Positions 8,843 through 18,208 of a stretch of DNA of 64,000 nt are shown piece by piece. A program made the position numbers and the translations under genes. How positions within the stretch are numbered: the stretch's first letter is position 1; each line of letters starts with the position of its first letter. This stretch comes from Aliidiomarina halalkaliphila (GTDB lineage Bacteria > Pseudomonadota > Gammaproteobacteria > Enterobacterales > Alteromonadaceae), in NCBI RefSeq assembly GCF_007096385.1, contig NZ_VJWL01000001.1, forward strand, positions 1,147,388 to 1,211,387, in the 5' to 3' direction. The notes under the pieces are model-generated. The model was not told where the DNA came from and searched no databases. It saw only the letters and a program-made list of their open reading frames with translations.

Positions 8843-9270
8843 TACTCCGGCGGCTGCGTCATCAAGCCCACTTTCGGGGCACCCGCACGCTGTAACAATA
8901 CCATGAGCTGTACCACCTGCGCGTAAGCTACTTGACCGTCACCGCGCACAACCACTGGGGTTTCTGGGTCTAACTGCAAATGAGCCGCCACTAAGGTTGC
9001 CAAGTCGACTGCGGACATTGGCGAATCCTGATTGTCGCCCATATTAATAAAATAATTGCCATCACGATCAACGGTGGCTACTAACGGTTGACGATCATCA
9101 TCCCGTAAAGGTTCCGCATCGGCCCGGGGTAGTTCAACGTCGACACCTTGGGTGATTAAGGGTGCGGCCACCATAAAAATAATCAACAGCACAAGCATCA
9201 CGTCGATGTATGGAACAACGTTCATCTCCGACATAGCGGTGCGCTTACGGCGCTGAATAAAGGCCTCCAT
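8842..9270 (-). CDS. tolR: Proton channel subunit TolR
   Basis: 142-residue ExbD/TolR protein. The single helix (about 20-39) carries D23 in YIDVMLVLLIIF, the protonatable residue that works with TolQ to convert proton motive force into TolA movement. The periplasmic domain (about 45-140) ends in the VVVRGDGQVAYAQVVQLM segment, typical of the family. Start at 9270 lies two bases from the tolQ stop, so translation is probably coupled. Confidence 0.96.
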   Translation of the reverse strand: MEAFIQRRKRTAMSEMNVVPYIDVMLVLLIIFMVAAPLITQGVDVELPRADAEPLRDDDRQPLVATVDRDGNYFINMGDNQDSPMSAVDLATLVAAHLQLDPETPVVVRGDGQVAYAQVVQLMVLLQRAGAPKVGLMTQPPE

Positions 9271-9272
9271 GA

Positions 9273-9992
9273 TTAGGCCTCCTGCCCCTGTGATAACGGG
9301 CTATTGCTTGTCACTGCGCCGCCCATGGTTTGACGTTGCAAAATCGACGTGAATTCTTCGGCAAAGTTAATATAGTTGCCGTCGATAGAGCCGATTTGCG
9401 ATGAAAATTTGTTATAGGCGATAACCGCTGGAATCGCTGCAAACAAACCCATTGCCGTAGCAACAAGTGCCTCGGCGATACCTGGGGCCACCATTTGCAG
9501 TGTGGCCTGCTGCACGGAGCCAAGCGCGATAAATGCGTTCATAATCCCCCATACAGTACCGAACAGACCCACGTAGGGGCTGATTGAACCGATGGTCGCA
9601 AGCACCGACAGATGGGTTTCCAGACGATCCATTTCCCGAGAGTGCGCTACGCGCATTGCCCGCTGGGTGCCTGCCATAACCATTACACCGTCGGCATTTT
9701 TTACCTGACGAAGCCGCGCAAATTCGCGGAATCCGGAATGGAACAGATGCTCAGTGCCTTGGATACGTTTGCCTTTGGCGCTCACTTCTTTATAGAGCTT
9801 GGCAAGATCCACGCCCGACCAAAAACGCTCTTCAAACTTATGCGCTTCTTGCTCGGCTTGCTGCAATATTTTGCGGCGCTGAAAGATCAGAGCCCATGAC
9901 AAAATCGACATGAGCACCAACAAAATCATCACCAGCTGCACAACTAAACTGGCTTCTAAAAATAAATCAAAAAAGGATAATTCAGCTTCCAC
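9273..9992 (-). CDS. tolQ: Proton channel subunit TolQ
   Basis: 239-residue MotA/TolQ/ExbB protein with three membrane helices: one near the N-terminus (about 14-37) and two in the C-terminal half, including SPYVGLFGTVWGIMNAF and GIAEALVATAMGLFAAIPAVIAYN, the hallmark segments that form the channel around TolR. A large cytoplasmic loop lies between helices 1 and 2. The start overlaps the end of ybgC by 11 bases. Confidence 0.97.
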   Translation of the reverse strand: MEAELSFFDLFLEASLVVQLVMILLVLMSILSWALIFQRRKILQQAEQEAHKFEERFWSGVDLAKLYKEVSAKGKRIQGTEHLFHSGFREFARLRQVKNADGVMVMAGTQRAMRVAHSREMDRLETHLSVLATIGSISPYVGLFGTVWGIMNAFIALGSVQQATLQMVAPGIAEALVATAMGLFAAIPAVIAYNKFSSQIGSIDGNYINFAEEFTSILQRQTMGGAVTSNSPLSQGQEA

Positions 9993-10392
9993 GTCCGATA
10001 ACCTCTAGAATTGGACCGGGGATCGCCACCGGTTTCATCGTATGTAAATTTACGCACGCCGCTTTAACATCAGCAACACAGAGTAACTCGCCGGCAGCAT
10101 TAAAGACCTGTTGTTGGCATTCAATTGATGCCCGCCGAATTCGCTTTGGCTCCACGGTGACCGTGAGGGTGTCATTAAAGCGGGCGGGCGCTTGCAAATC
10201 AAGAGCCACATGTCGCACCACAAAACCAATGCCTTGCGCTAACCACACATCTTGCTCAACGCCAGCAGCGCGCAACCATTCGGTGCGCGCCCGCTCACAG
10301 AATTTCAGGTAATTGGCATAGTAAACAATGCCGCCAGCGTCTGTATCTTCGTAATACACACGCACGGGCCAAGAAAATTCTACCAACCTCAC
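9982..10392 (-). CDS. ybgC: Tol-Pal associated acyl-CoA thioesterase YbgC
   Basis: 136-residue hot-dog fold thioesterase, the usual first gene of the tol-pal operon, acting on acyl-CoA and linked to phospholipid metabolism. The active-site region YYEDTDAGGIVYYANYLKFCERARTEW, with the catalytic Asp in EDTD, is clear near residues 14-40. The frame starts with GTG at 10392; a TTG at 10386 lies seven bases behind an AGGGGG ribosome site and is an alternative. The operon promoter should lie in the roughly 100 bases between this gene and the first repeat array. Confidence 0.93.
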   Translation of the reverse strand: MRLVEFSWPVRVYYEDTDAGGIVYYANYLKFCERARTEWLRAAGVEQDVWLAQGIGFVVRHVALDLQAPARFNDTLTVTVEPKRIRRASIECQQQVFNAAGELLCVADVKAACVNLHTMKPVAIPGPILEVIGRGS

Positions 10393-10491
10393 TCCCCCTA
10401 TGAGCTATTGGTCACAACAGCAAACTACTATATCGCAGGTATACTCACAAATTAAAGAGCCTGCGCTCGTTAACCCACCCCCTGCGACACA

Positions 10492-10707
10492 CAACAATTC
10501 CGCCCCAGGGGTGAAACTCACCAATACCGCCTTCTCCGCGCAACCCAAACACTTCAAAGAACCCAATCCCCATGCGCCCTCCGAGCCTTTTTAACAACTT
10601 CGCCCCAGGGGTGTAACTGATGTTTTCTCCGATCTCCAACAATTCCGCCCCAGGGGTGTAACTGATGTTTTCTCCGATCTCCAACAATTCCGCCCCTGGG
10701 GTGGAAC
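10492..10707. repeat. Palindromic repeat array, left arm (4 copies)
   Basis: Four copies of CAACAATTCCGCCCCAGGGGTG-like units at about 10492-10521, 10595-10616, 10637-10662 and 10682-10707. Each is an 18-19 bp near-perfect palindrome (TTCCACCCC/GGGGTGGAA type). The last copies are spaced 42 and 45 bases and share the linker TGATGTTTTCTCCGATCTC, so this is a tandem repeat. The units point opposite to those of the right array at 11153-11417. The 94-residue ORF that spans them (10445-10729) is a repeat artefact. Confidence 0.9.
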
Positions 10708-10922
10708 GATTGTTTCGCAGGTGCAACATCGACGGTAAGACATTAGCCTAACAGAAGAGTTTCACCAGACTTTTATTAATCTATAAACATTACAAAAGAA
10801 TTACAAAAAGCACGTAATAAAAAGGGTTAGAAAGAATTGTTAACGAAAAGTTGGTTATTTTTTATTCCATACAAAGTTTTAACACATTAGTTTTTGTAAT
10901 GCGAAATAGCAGTTTTTCTCGC
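10708..10922. other. AT-rich spacer before small RNA promoter
   Basis: No ORF and no repeat. Clearly richer in A and T than its surroundings, with A-tracts and T-tracts (AAAAGAATTACAAAAAGCACG, GGTTATTTTTTATTCC). It could serve as an UP element or as a site for a nucleoid protein for the promoter at 10923-10950. No GacA-type box (TGTAAG-N6-CTTACA) was found. Confidence 0.4.
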
Positions 10923-10950
10923 TTGAGACTGGTCGGATAAGCCCTATAAT
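10923..10950 (+). promoter_or_regulatory. Strong sigma-70 promoter for small RNA
   Basis: TTGAGA (10923-10928), a 16-base spacer, and a perfect TATAAT (10945-10950), behind an AT-rich stretch. Start of transcription is expected near 10957. No protein gene follows on this strand, but a terminator lies about 170 bases downstream. Confidence 0.8.
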
Positions 10951-10956
10951 ACGCCC

Positions 10957-11129
10957 CATGTTCAGGGCAACGCTCTGACAACCAGTTTTAAGGATCGATT
11001 GTCGCTTTCCTTAATACGATGTAAGAGGTGTTCGGATAAACAGCTTTTTCATCGGTAGTTCCTGGATTTAACTTCCTCCTTGTTGTTGTTACAACTTCGC
11101 CCACTCATCCCCTGAGTGGGCTTTTTTTT
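10957..11129 (+). ncRNA. Putative small RNA, about 170 nt, unknown family
   Basis: A self-contained unit: strong promoter, about 140 bases without a credible ORF, and an intrinsic terminator. Visible hairpins are TCAGGGC-AAC-GCTCTGA near the 5' end, TAAGGA...TCCTTA with an inner CGA-TTG-TCG, GTT-CGGATA-AAC and AGTT-CCTGGATTT-AACT. The last two show GGA in a loop, as in CsrA/RsmA-binding RNAs, but only two such loops are clear. It does not look like 6S RNA, tmRNA or RNase P. It is flanked on both sides by oppositely oriented palindromic repeat arrays. Ends are inferred, not measured. Confidence 0.65.
11099..11129 (+). terminator. Intrinsic terminator of the small RNA
   Basis: GCCCACTCA-TCCCC-TGAGTGGGC, a perfect 9-bp stem, followed by eight T. 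It is the end of the transcript started at the promoter near 10950. Confidence 0.9.
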
Positions 11130-11152
11130 GCGCTAAATTTACGTAAATCATG

Positions 11153-11417
11153 AGTTCCACCCCTGGGGTGGAATTGTTGGAGAATGGTGAAAACATCAGT
11201 TTCACCCCTGGGGCGAAGTTGTTGGAGATCGGAGAAAACATCAGTTCCACCCCTGGGGTACAATTGTTGAAAAGGGCTTCGGGCCCTTGTGGTTCCTAGG
11301 TTTGTTGGGTGAAGGGTGAGTGCACGGAGATGCGGAGAAAGTTGAATTACACCCCTGGGGCGGAATTGTTGGAGATCGGAGAAAAGTGGAGTTTCACCCC
11401 TGGGGCGGAATTGTTGG
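11153..11417. repeat. Palindromic repeat array, right arm (5 copies)
   Basis: Five units of TTCCACCCCTGGGGTGGAA type followed by TTGTTGG: about 11153-11180, 11199-11225, 11243-11269, 11344-11372 and 11389-11417. Neighbouring units are about 45 bases apart, with the shared linker AGATCGGAGAAAACATCAG. Orientation is inverted relative to the left arm at 10492-10707. The last unit ends three bases before the ruvB stop codon. A single related unit sits at 43870-43896. Confidence 0.9.
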
Positions 11418-11419
11418 GG

Positions 11420-12436
11420 TTAGGGTTTGCTGAGGCCGAAGTGGGTGTAGGCGTGGGAGGTGGCAATGCGGCCGCGGGGGGTGCGCTGGATAAAGCCCTG
11501 TTGGATCAGATAAGGCTCGAGCACGTCTTCGATGGTGTCTTTTTCTTCGCCAATGGCGGCGGCGAGGTTTTCGAGGCCGACCGGCCCGCCCATAAACTTC
11601 TCGATAATGGCTTTAAGCAGTTTACGGTCCATGTAGTCAAAGCCGGCTTTATCCACATCCACCATATCCAATGCAGCAGCGGCTACTTCGGCCGTGATCG
11701 GGCCGCTGGATTTCACTTGCGCAAAGTCGCGCACACGGCGCAGTAAACGGTTGGCGATACGTGGCGTACCGCGGGAACGGGCGGCCACTTCTCGGGCGCC
11801 GTCGTCGGCTAATTCCATACTCAAGTAAGACGCCGAACGGCGCACAATCGTGGTGAGCTCATCCACCGAGTAAAACTCCAAGCGCTGCACGATGCCGAAG
11901 CGATCTCGCAATGGTGAGGTTAAAGCGCCCGCACGCGTGGTGGCCCCAACCAAGGTAAACGGCGGTAAATCTAATTTAATGGAGCGCGCAGCAGGCCCTT
12001 CACCGATCATAATGTCGAGCTGGTAATCTTCCATGGCGGGGTACAGCACTTCTTCCACCACAGGGCTGAGCCGATGAATTTCATCGATAAACAATACATC
12101 GTGGGGTTCTAGGTTGGTGAGCAGCGCTGCCAAATCGCCGGCTTTTTCCAATACCGGTCCCGACGTGGTTTTAATCCCTACGCCCATTTCATTGGCTACT
12201 ATGTTTGCAAGCGTGGTTTTACCCAGCCCCGGCGGGCCGAAGATCAGCACATGATCTAAGGCGTCGTCGCGCCCACGCGCGGCTTCGATGTAAATTCCTA
12301 GTTGCTCCACCACATGGGCCTGGCCGGTATAATCGGCAAGGCGCTTCGGGCGAATGGCACGATCGATGACTTCATCCTCACCAGTGGCTTTCGCTTGGAC
12401 GGGACGTTCGGGCATCATGCGATCAGCTTCAATCAT
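11420..12436 (-). CDS. ruvB: Holliday junction helicase RuvB
   Basis: 338-residue AAA+ motor that drives Holliday junction branch migration with RuvA. Walker [12 protein letters not shown] (about 61-71), Walker [10 protein letters not shown], sensor 1 [14 protein letters not shown] with the arginine finger in RDRFG, and a C-terminal winged helix (about 260-338) with [21 protein letters not shown] at the N-terminus is the usual start. It follows ruvA by 15 bases. The stop codon abuts the repeat array. Confidence 0.98.
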   Translation of the reverse strand: MIEADRMMPERPVQAKATGEDEVIDRAIRPKRLADYTGQAHVVEQLGIYIEAARGRDDALDHVLIFGPPGLGKTTLANIVANEMGVGIKTTSGPVLEKAGDLAALLTNLEPHDVLFIDEIHRLSPVVEEVLYPAMEDYQLDIMIGEGPAARSIKLDLPPFTLVGATTRAGALTSPLRDRFGIVQRLEFYSVDELTTIVRRSASYLSMELADDGAREVAARSRGTPRIANRLLRRVRDFAQVKSSGPITAEVAAAALDMVDVDKAGFDYMDRKLLKAIIEKFMGGPVGLENLAAAIGEEKDTIEDVLEPYLIQQGFIQRTPRGRIATSHAYTHFGLSKP

Positions 12437-12451
12437 GGTCTCTTCCTGAAT

Positions 12452-13075
12452 TTACATCATGGCTTTTAAGGCAGCACGAATCATATCTTCGGCGCTCATG
12501 GTGTCGGTTGCAACCTGCTTCACCACTTTTGCTGCGTGGCTTTCTTTATAGCCTAGCGCAAGTAAGGCACTCATGGCCTCTTCGCGAGCGCTTTCTGCCG
12601 GAGTGCGTTCAATGTCGGCGGCGTAAGCGGCAGCACCTGGCAAGCCACCGGTATCAAAATCGGCACCGGTGAAATCTTTCAGCCGGTCTTTCATTTCCAC
12701 CAACAAGCGTTCGGCAGTTTTCTTGCCGACGCCAGGGATTTTCACCAAGGTGGTTACATCGCCCTGACGCACCGATTGAATAAACTGATGGGCGCTCATA
12801 CTCGACATGATCCCGAGCGCCATTTTCGGCCCCACGCCTTGCGCTTTGATTAACAATCGAAACAAAGCACGCTCGTCGGCGTTATTAAAACCAAATAGAA
12901 GTTGAGCGTCTTCACGCACGACAAAGTGCGTCCACAAGGTGACCGGCGCGCCAATACTGGGCAGGTCGTAAAAACATGTCATGGGCAGGTGCACTTCATA
13001 GCCCACGCCGTTCACATCGAGCAGTAGCTCGGGAGCATGTTTGGCTACAATAGTGCCGTGCAAGCGTCCAATCAC
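12452..13075 (-). CDS. ruvA: Holliday junction DNA-binding protein RuvA
   Basis: 207-residue RuvA, which holds the four-way junction and loads RuvB. N-terminal OB fold ([10 protein letters not shown]..., about 1-64), two helix-hairpin-helix motifs ([12 protein letters not shown] and [13 protein letters not shown], about 70-130) and a C-terminal domain (about 155-207) that contacts RuvB. The start codon is GTG at 13075 with AGGA seven bases upstream. It lies between ruvC and ruvB on one strand. Confidence 0.97.
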   Translation of the reverse strand: MIGRLHGTIVAKHAPELLLDVNGVGYEVHLPMTCFYDLPSIGAPVTLWTHFVVREDAQLLFGFNNADERALFRLLIKAQGVGPKMALGIMSSMSAHQFIQSVRQGDVTTLVKIPGVGKKTAERLLVEMKDRLKDFTGADFDTGGLPGAAAYAADIERTPAESAREEAMSALLALGYKESHAAKVVKQVATDTMSAEDMIRAALKAMM

Positions 13076-13120
13076 AGTGACATCCTGTTGTTATTATCTT
13101 AGTTAATCATCATAGCGAAA

Positions 13121-13621
13121 CTAGCGCCACTGCACACGGGTATTATGGGCATGGCAAATCGCCACCGCCAAAGCGTCGGCGGCATCGGCTTGCGGCACAC
13201 GAGGTAGTTTCAGCAACTGTTTCACCATGTGCTGCACCTGTTCTTTATCCGCGCCACCGGTACCTACCACCGCCTGTTTTACCGCACGGGCGGCATATTC
13301 TTCCACCACTAAATCGTGCAATGCGGCGGCGACAATCGCAGCCCCTCGGGCCTGCCCAAGCTTTAATGCCGAATCGGGGTTGCGGGCCATAAACACTTGC
13401 TCAATGGCAAAATCTGTCGGTTGAAACTGCTGAATTAGCTCGCTTACCCCGTCATGAATCATACGCAAGCGCGTGGCCAAGGTAATATCGGTCGACCCAC
13501 CTGCCCGCGCTAGCTTAATACAACCGCTGCCAAGATAGCTTAAACGCGAGCCGTCTTGTTGAATCACCCCATAGCCGGTAATCCGACTGCCCGGGTCGAT
13601 GCCCAAAATGATTCGCGTCAT
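13121..13621 (-). CDS. ruvC: Holliday junction resolvase RuvC
   Basis: 166-residue endonuclease that cuts Holliday junctions as a dimer. The four acidic catalytic residues are visible: D9 ([14 protein letters not shown]), E74 (FAIEQVF), D146 and D149 ([14 protein letters not shown]). Slightly shorter than the E. coli protein (173). It starts six bases after yebC, so yebC-ruvC-ruvA-ruvB is likely one operon. No LexA box was recognised in the short gaps. Confidence 0.97.
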   Translation of the reverse strand: MTRIILGIDPGSRITGYGVIQQDGSRLSYLGSGCIKLARAGGSTDITLATRLRMIHDGVSELIQQFQPTDFAIEQVFMARNPDSALKLGQARGAAIVAAALHDLVVEEYAARAVKQAVVGTGGADKEQVQHMVKQLLKLPRVPQADAADALAVAICHAHNTRVQWR

Positions 13622-13627
13622 ATCTTG

Positions 13628-14365
13628 TTATTCCCAGGCCGACTCTGGAAGCTCGGCATTGTGGTAAACATTCTGAACGTCATCCAAATCATCCAGCATA
13701 TCGATCAGTTTTACCACGGTTTTTGCGGTGTCGTCATCTACCTCGGCTTTGGTGGCGGGCACCTGAGTAACTTCTGCGTTGTCAGCAACAAAGCCCGCCT
13801 TATCTAAAGCATCTTTTACCGCCCCAAAAGCGTCTGGAGTGGTAAACACATCAAAGGAATCGTCGGGATAGCCCACAATATCTTCCGCGCCTGCTTCCAG
13901 AGCGGCTTCCATTAGGTCGTCTTCGCTCACTCCCGGCGCAAAACTCAACACACCACGCTTGCTAAACAAATAGGCGACGCTACCATCGGTGCCTAAGTTG
14001 CCGCCGCATTTGCTAAAGGCATGACGCACATCCGACACCGTGCGATTACGGTTATCCGACATGCATTCAAGCATAATCGCCACGCCACCGGGCCCGTAGC
14101 CTTCATAAGTGATTTCTTCAACGTTGTCGCCGTCGAGCTGACCGGCACCGCGCTTGATTGCCGTGTCGATGGTGTCGCGCTTCATATTGTTCGACAGCGC
14201 CTTATCGATAGCCGCGCGCAGACGAGGATTGGTTTCAGGATCCCCGCCGCCCGTACGCGAAGACACGGTGATTTCCCGAATGAGTTTGGTGAAGATCTTG
14301 CCGCGTTTGGCGTCTTGTGCCGCTTTGCGGTGTTTTATATTGGCCCATTTCGAGTGACCTGCCAT
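13628..14365 (-). CDS. yebC: YebC/PmpR family regulator (TACO1-like)
   Basis: 245-residue YebC family protein. Starts with [22 protein letters not shown], the highly conserved N-terminus. Three-domain family first described as DNA-binding regulators; members have also been linked to translation of difficult sequences. Position directly before ruvC is conserved in many proteobacteria. The C-terminus is acidic ([17 protein letters not shown]). Confidence 0.96.
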   Translation of the reverse strand: MAGHSKWANIKHRKAAQDAKRGKIFTKLIREITVSSRTGGGDPETNPRLRAAIDKALSNNMKRDTIDTAIKRGAGQLDGDNVEEITYEGYGPGGVAIMLECMSDNRNRTVSDVRHAFSKCGGNLGTDGSVAYLFSKRGVLSFAPGVSEDDLMEAALEAGAEDIVGYPDDSFDVFTTPDAFGAVKDALDKAGFVADNAEVTQVPATKAEVDDDTAKTVVKLIDMLDDLDDVQNVYHNAELPESAWE

Positions 14366-14444
14366 AAATAGCTTCCTCTCGATATTTTATGCACCGCCGC
14401 AACTCGAAACGCGCAGCGAGACGTAACACAGCGGTGCAAATAAA

Positions 14445-14462
14445 CCGCGCCGAAGCGCGCGG
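14445..14462 (-). terminator. Hairpin after aspS
   Basis: On the minus strand CGCGC-TTCG-GCGCG (stable UUCG-type loop) followed by a short TTTATTT stretch, just after the aspS stop codon. Probably a weak terminator or processing site between aspS and yebC. Confidence 0.5.
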
Positions 14463-14464
14463 CG

Positions 14465-16216
14465 TTATTCTTTCACTTGGATATTCAGTTCGGCAAGGGC
14501 TGCCGGATTTGCATAGCCCGGTGCGTCGGTTAACGGACACTGGGCTGTGGTGGTTTTCGGGAATGCAATCACATCACGAATGGAGCTTGCCCCCACCATC
14601 AGCATCACCAAGCGGTCGAGGCCAAAGGCCAAGCCGGCATGAGGTGGCGCACCATACTTCAAGGCATCCAATAAGAAGCCGAATTTTTCTTGGGCTTCGT
14701 CTTCCTCAATGCCTAGAATATTAAACACCACTTGCTGCATTTGGTTGTCGTGAATACGCACCGAGCCACCGCCCACTTCCACGCCGTTGAGGACCATATC
14801 GTAGGCATTCGATAGCGCAGCGCCTGGGTTCGCCTGCAGCTCTTGTGCATTCACACCAATGGGTGCGGTGAACGGGTGATGCAAAGCGAAGTATCCTTCG
14901 TCGGTATCTTCGAACATAGGGAAATCCACCACCCACAGCGGCTTCCAGCCGTCGGCGACAAGATCGAAATCCTGGCCTAACTTCAAGCGCAATGCGCCCA
15001 AGGCTTCCGATACCACGTTCGCTTTATCGGCACCAAACAACAAGATATCACCATCCGCTGCATCGACACGTTCAAGCAATGCGGACACCACCACTTCTGG
15101 CAAGAATTTCAGTACCGGCGACTGCACGCCGTCCATTCCGGCGGCGCGATCGTTCACCTTCATCCAGGCCAAACCTTTGGCACCGTAGATACCCACAAAA
15201 TTGGTGTACTCATCAATTTGTTTGCGGCTTAAAGCGGCGCCGCCCGGCACTTTAATCACTGCAACGCGACCTTTTTCGTCATTCGCAGGGCCTGAGAACA
15301 CTTTAAACTCGATGTCTTTCATCAAATCAGCGACATCCACCAGCTCCAATGGATTACGCAGATCGGGCTTATCGCTCCCGAACCGGCGCATCGCTTCGCT
15401 ATAGGCCATCACTGGAAAGTTACCGAGATCCACGTCCATCAGCTCTTGAAACAGCGACCGCACTAGGCCTTCGGTAAGCTCGCGTACCTGATCCGCCGAC
15501 ATAAAGGTGGTTTCGATATCAATTTGGGTAAATTCTGGCTGGCGATCCGCACGCAAATCTTCGTCACGGAAGCACTTTACGATTTGATAATAGCGATCAA
15601 AGCCCGACATCATCAGTAATTGCTTAAACAGCTGCGGACTTTGCGGCAACGCGAAGAACTTGCCTTTGTGGGTACGACTTGGCACCAAATAATCTCGCGC
15701 ACCCTCTGGTGTTGCCCGAGTGAGCATGGGCGTTTCAATATCGAGAAAACCATGGCTATCCATATAGCGACGCACGGCGCTAGCCACCCGAGCACGGAAC
15801 TGAATTTTTTCGTTCATGTCGGGGCGACGTAAATCTAAGTAGCGATAGCGCAAGCGCTGCTCTTCACTGACTTGCTGATTGTAATCAATCGGCAACGCCG
15901 CTGAGCGATTCAGAATGGTAATTTCTTTGGCGAGGAGCTCCACTTTTCCAGTGGCCATGCGCTCATTGATTTGCCCTTCCGGACGGGCACGCACTTCACC
16001 TGATATCTGCACGCAGAATTCTTGGCGCAGTTTGTTAGCTTCGTTAAACATGGCTTCAAAATCGGGATCAAAAACCACTTGCAGAAGACCGGTACGGTCG
16101 CGCATATCAACGAAAATTAATCCGCCGAGATCGCGTCTTTTGTGTACCCAGCCGGCCACACTGACTGTGTTACCGAGTTCCTGTTCTGTGACTTGTCCGC
16201 AATAGTGACTACGCAT
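14465..16216 (-). CDS. aspS: Aspartyl-tRNA synthetase
   Basis: 583-residue class II synthetase. N-terminal OB anticodon-binding domain (about 1-105), catalytic core with motif 2 [16 protein letters not shown], a large bacterial GAD insertion (about 280-415) and C-terminal motif 3 [27 protein letters not shown] matches the usual N-terminus, so ATG at 16216 is chosen; the frame is open 22 codons further upstream but that part has no family match. It may be discriminating or non-discriminating (Asp/Asn); this cannot be settled by eye. It precedes yebC by about 100 bases. Confidence 0.97.
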   Translation of the reverse strand: MRSHYCGQVTEQELGNTVSVAGWVHKRRDLGGLIFVDMRDRTGLLQVVFDPDFEAMFNEANKLRQEFCVQISGEVRARPEGQINERMATGKVELLAKEITILNRSAALPIDYNQQVSEEQRLRYRYLDLRRPDMNEKIQFRARVASAVRRYMDSHGFLDIETPMLTRATPEGARDYLVPSRTHKGKFFALPQSPQLFKQLLMMSGFDRYYQIVKCFRDEDLRADRQPEFTQIDIETTFMSADQVRELTEGLVRSLFQELMDVDLGNFPVMAYSEAMRRFGSDKPDLRNPLELVDVADLMKDIEFKVFSGPANDEKGRVAVIKVPGGAALSRKQIDEYTNFVGIYGAKGLAWMKVNDRAAGMDGVQSPVLKFLPEVVVSALLERVDAADGDILLFGADKANVVSEALGALRLKLGQDFDLVADGWKPLWVVDFPMFEDTDEGYFALHHPFTAPIGVNAQELQANPGAALSNAYDMVLNGVEVGGGSVRIHDNQMQQVVFNILGIEEDEAQEKFGFLLDALKYGAPPHAGLAFGLDRLVMLMVGASSIRDVIAFPKTTTAQCPLTDAPGYANPAALAELNIQVKE

Positions 16217-16302
16217 GCTACCTAAATTCCGTGTTCCAAAAGAAAGGCGCACAGTATAAAGGAGAGCGAGGCAAAAAGTCACCCGTTGTCGCCGCTTTGC
16301 GG

Positions 16303-18147
16303 CTAATTTAACGAGGCTAAGCCAACCCCATGTTTACCTGAATCTTTGATGTTGTACATGGCATCATCGGCGGCCTTGATGAGATCGTCGAGGGTTTCGC
16401 CGTGATCTGGGAATACGGCAATACCAATGCTCGCCCCAATGCTAGCCTCTACCGCGCCATTGTTACCGGTTAAGCGATAGGGCTCTGCAATCTTGCGCAA
16501 CACCTTCTGACCCACTTGTATCGCTTGTTCTGGATTATCGATTTGACTCAGCAAAATCACAAACTCATCGCCGCCGTAGCGCGACACCACATCAGATTTT
16601 CGAATCACTCGCTGCAAGCGTTGCGACACTGCAATTAAGAGCTCATCGCCGACATCGTGGCCCTCTTCATCGTTCACTGCTTTAAAGCCATCTAAATCAA
16701 TAAACATCAGCGCAAATTTTTGATCCATGGTGCGGTGAGTTACTACGGCTGCGCGTACGCGCTCCTGAATATTGGCTCGATTAGGCAACTGAGTTAGCTC
16801 GTCGTGCAATGCTTTGTAACGAGCCTCTTGCTCTTTGAGTTTTCTTCGATGCACTTCCCTGCGCATATGCTGCAACCAGAGAATAGCGCCGGCAGCAATA
16901 AAGATAACGCCGAGCAGAGAAACACCGACCCACTTACGCAGCTTTTCTGGGGCAACACCTTGGTCATATTGTGGATCAAACCAACGTTGCGACAATGCCA
17001 AGCGTTCATTTTCGGTAATCGACAAAATCGCACGATCCAGAAGGGGAACAAGTCGTGAAAATTCGTTACGGACACCAATACTCACCGAATCCCCTTCCTC
17101 ATCCCGCAACACAGATAGACGCAGATGCGACAAATGTTGTTCACGGCTGCGCCCTATAAGCAATGGCAAGGAATCCAAGTATAAATCCGCATCACCGTCG
17201 AGAATCGCGGTAAACGCATCTTCAGGTCTGCTCACTAAAATCAGTTCGATGTTCGGAATGGTTTCTAAATCCGCCACCACGCTATAGCTTTCTACCACGG
17301 CTATTCGGTATCCCGACAGATCGCTAAATCGACGGATTCGTGGCATTTCTTGGGTGCCAACCACTGCCCAGGGCACATCCCAGTAAGGCACGGTAAAACT
17401 GCTAAATTCCATGCGCGCGGCAGTAGGCGTAAAAAAGGTTAAGCTATCAATGCTGCCCTGCTGCAGTGCTTTAACGCAATCGGTCCAATCGCCACATTCC
17501 TGCCAACGAATAGTTAAGCCAAGACGCGAGGCGATAATTGCCATGATATCCGCATCCAATCCGACGACTTGGTCTTGCCTATTCCGGTAAATTACCGGCG
17601 ACGAATCTGCGGGAAGCCCCACTCTCAAGGCTTCAATGCTCTCGATCAACGCCGCCTCATCACTGCGCATGGTAATCGTGCCGTCGCCAGTGTAATACCC
17701 GATACGAGGGGTGTGACTCGGGGTACCTACCCCACTCACTTCAATAGTGAAGAGCAAGCCCACGTGGCGCTGGGCAATAGCTTCATCGCATACCCACGCC
17801 ATGAGTTCGCGACTTTCAATTGCCTCATGCAACGCATCTTCAGAACTGAATAGGCGCGCGGTCAAGTTTGGACGCTGATTAATGACTTCAAATTCACTGC
17901 TAATTTCAGTACCGATCACAAATGCAGCAAGTGGCGCATTCAGCGCTCGGGTCGCATCATGGGCACAAATATACAATGTGTGGGGTTGCGCGGGTTGTTC
18001 TGTGTCTACATTAGCCGCAAAGCTTGGAGCGGAGACCAGAAAACCAAACAAAGCCGAAACGCCCAACAGAACCCAGCGCAAAAAGGCACGTGGCGCGGTG
18101 TTGTCGAATGTGGTCCGGCTTGCGTCTATAAGGTACAATTCATTCAT
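16303..18147 (-). CDS. Diguanylate cyclase with periplasmic solute-binding sensor
   Basis: About 614 residues. After a signal or anchor helix (about 21-43) comes a periplasmic region: a divergent first part, then a BvgS-like SBP_bac_3 domain ([12 protein letters not shown]... to [10 protein letters not shown]). One membrane helix ([19 protein letters not shown]) leads to a cytoplasmic GGDEF domain ending the protein. The active site RYGGDEF is intact, and RKSD five residues before it is the inhibitory I-site, so it should make cyclic-di-GMP in response to a ligand. No EAL domain. Longer starts (to 18231) would overlap cmoA, which is divergent; ATG 18147 or 18156 is preferred. Confidence 0.9.
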   Translation of the reverse strand: MNELYLIDASRTTFDNTAPRAFLRWVLLGVSALFGFLVSAPSFAANVDTEQPAQPHTLYICAHDATRALNAPLAAFVIGTEISSEFEVINQRPNLTARLFSSEDALHEAIESRELMAWVCDEAIAQRHVGLLFTIEVSGVGTPSHTPRIGYYTGDGTITMRSDEAALIESIEALRVGLPADSSPVIYRNRQDQVVGLDADIMAIIASRLGLTIRWQECGDWTDCVKALQQGSIDSLTFFTPTAARMEFSSFTVPYWDVPWAVVGTQEMPRIRRFSDLSGYRIAVVESYSVVADLETIPNIELILVSRPEDAFTAILDGDADLYLDSLPLLIGRSREQHLSHLRLSVLRDEEGDSVSIGVRNEFSRLVPLLDRAILSITENERLALSQRWFDPQYDQGVAPEKLRKWVGVSLLGVIFIAAGAILWLQHMRREVHRRKLKEQEARYKALHDELTQLPNRANIQERVRAAVVTHRTMDQKFALMFIDLDGFKAVNDEEGHDVGDELLIAVSQRLQRVIRKSDVVSRYGGDEFVILLSQIDNPEQAIQVGQKVLRKIAEPYRLTGNNGAVEASIGASIGIAVFPDHGETLDDLIKAADDAMYNIKDSGKHGVGLASLN

Positions 18148-18208
18148 TCCTAACATCATTCGCGGTGGAAACCACTGCAAACTACGAAAATAGGCATTGA
18201 GTACGGCC

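Noticed and set aside
10445..10729. 94-residue ORF on the minus strand with LEIGENISYTPGAEL repeats
   Set aside because: It is a translation of the palindromic repeats, with no ribosome site and no family match.
10708..10950. GacA-controlled RsmY/Z promoter
   Set aside because: No TGTAAG-N6-CTTACA type box was seen upstream and only two GGA loops are clear in the RNA.
10957..11129. 6S RNA
   Set aside because: Length fits, but there is no long closing stem between the 5' and 3' ends with a central bubble, and the usual zapA/ygfA neighbours are missing.
10492..11417. Possible CRISPR array
   Set aside because: The linkers between palindromes are the same in each unit, not unique, and no cas gene is present. 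This is a tandem palindromic repeat.
11309..11746. 145-residue ORF on the plus strand
   Set aside because: It starts in the repeat array and runs antisense through ruvB; it is a shadow frame.
16216..16282. Longer start for aspS
   Set aside because: The extra 22 residues have no family match, whereas MRSHYCG is the usual N-terminus.
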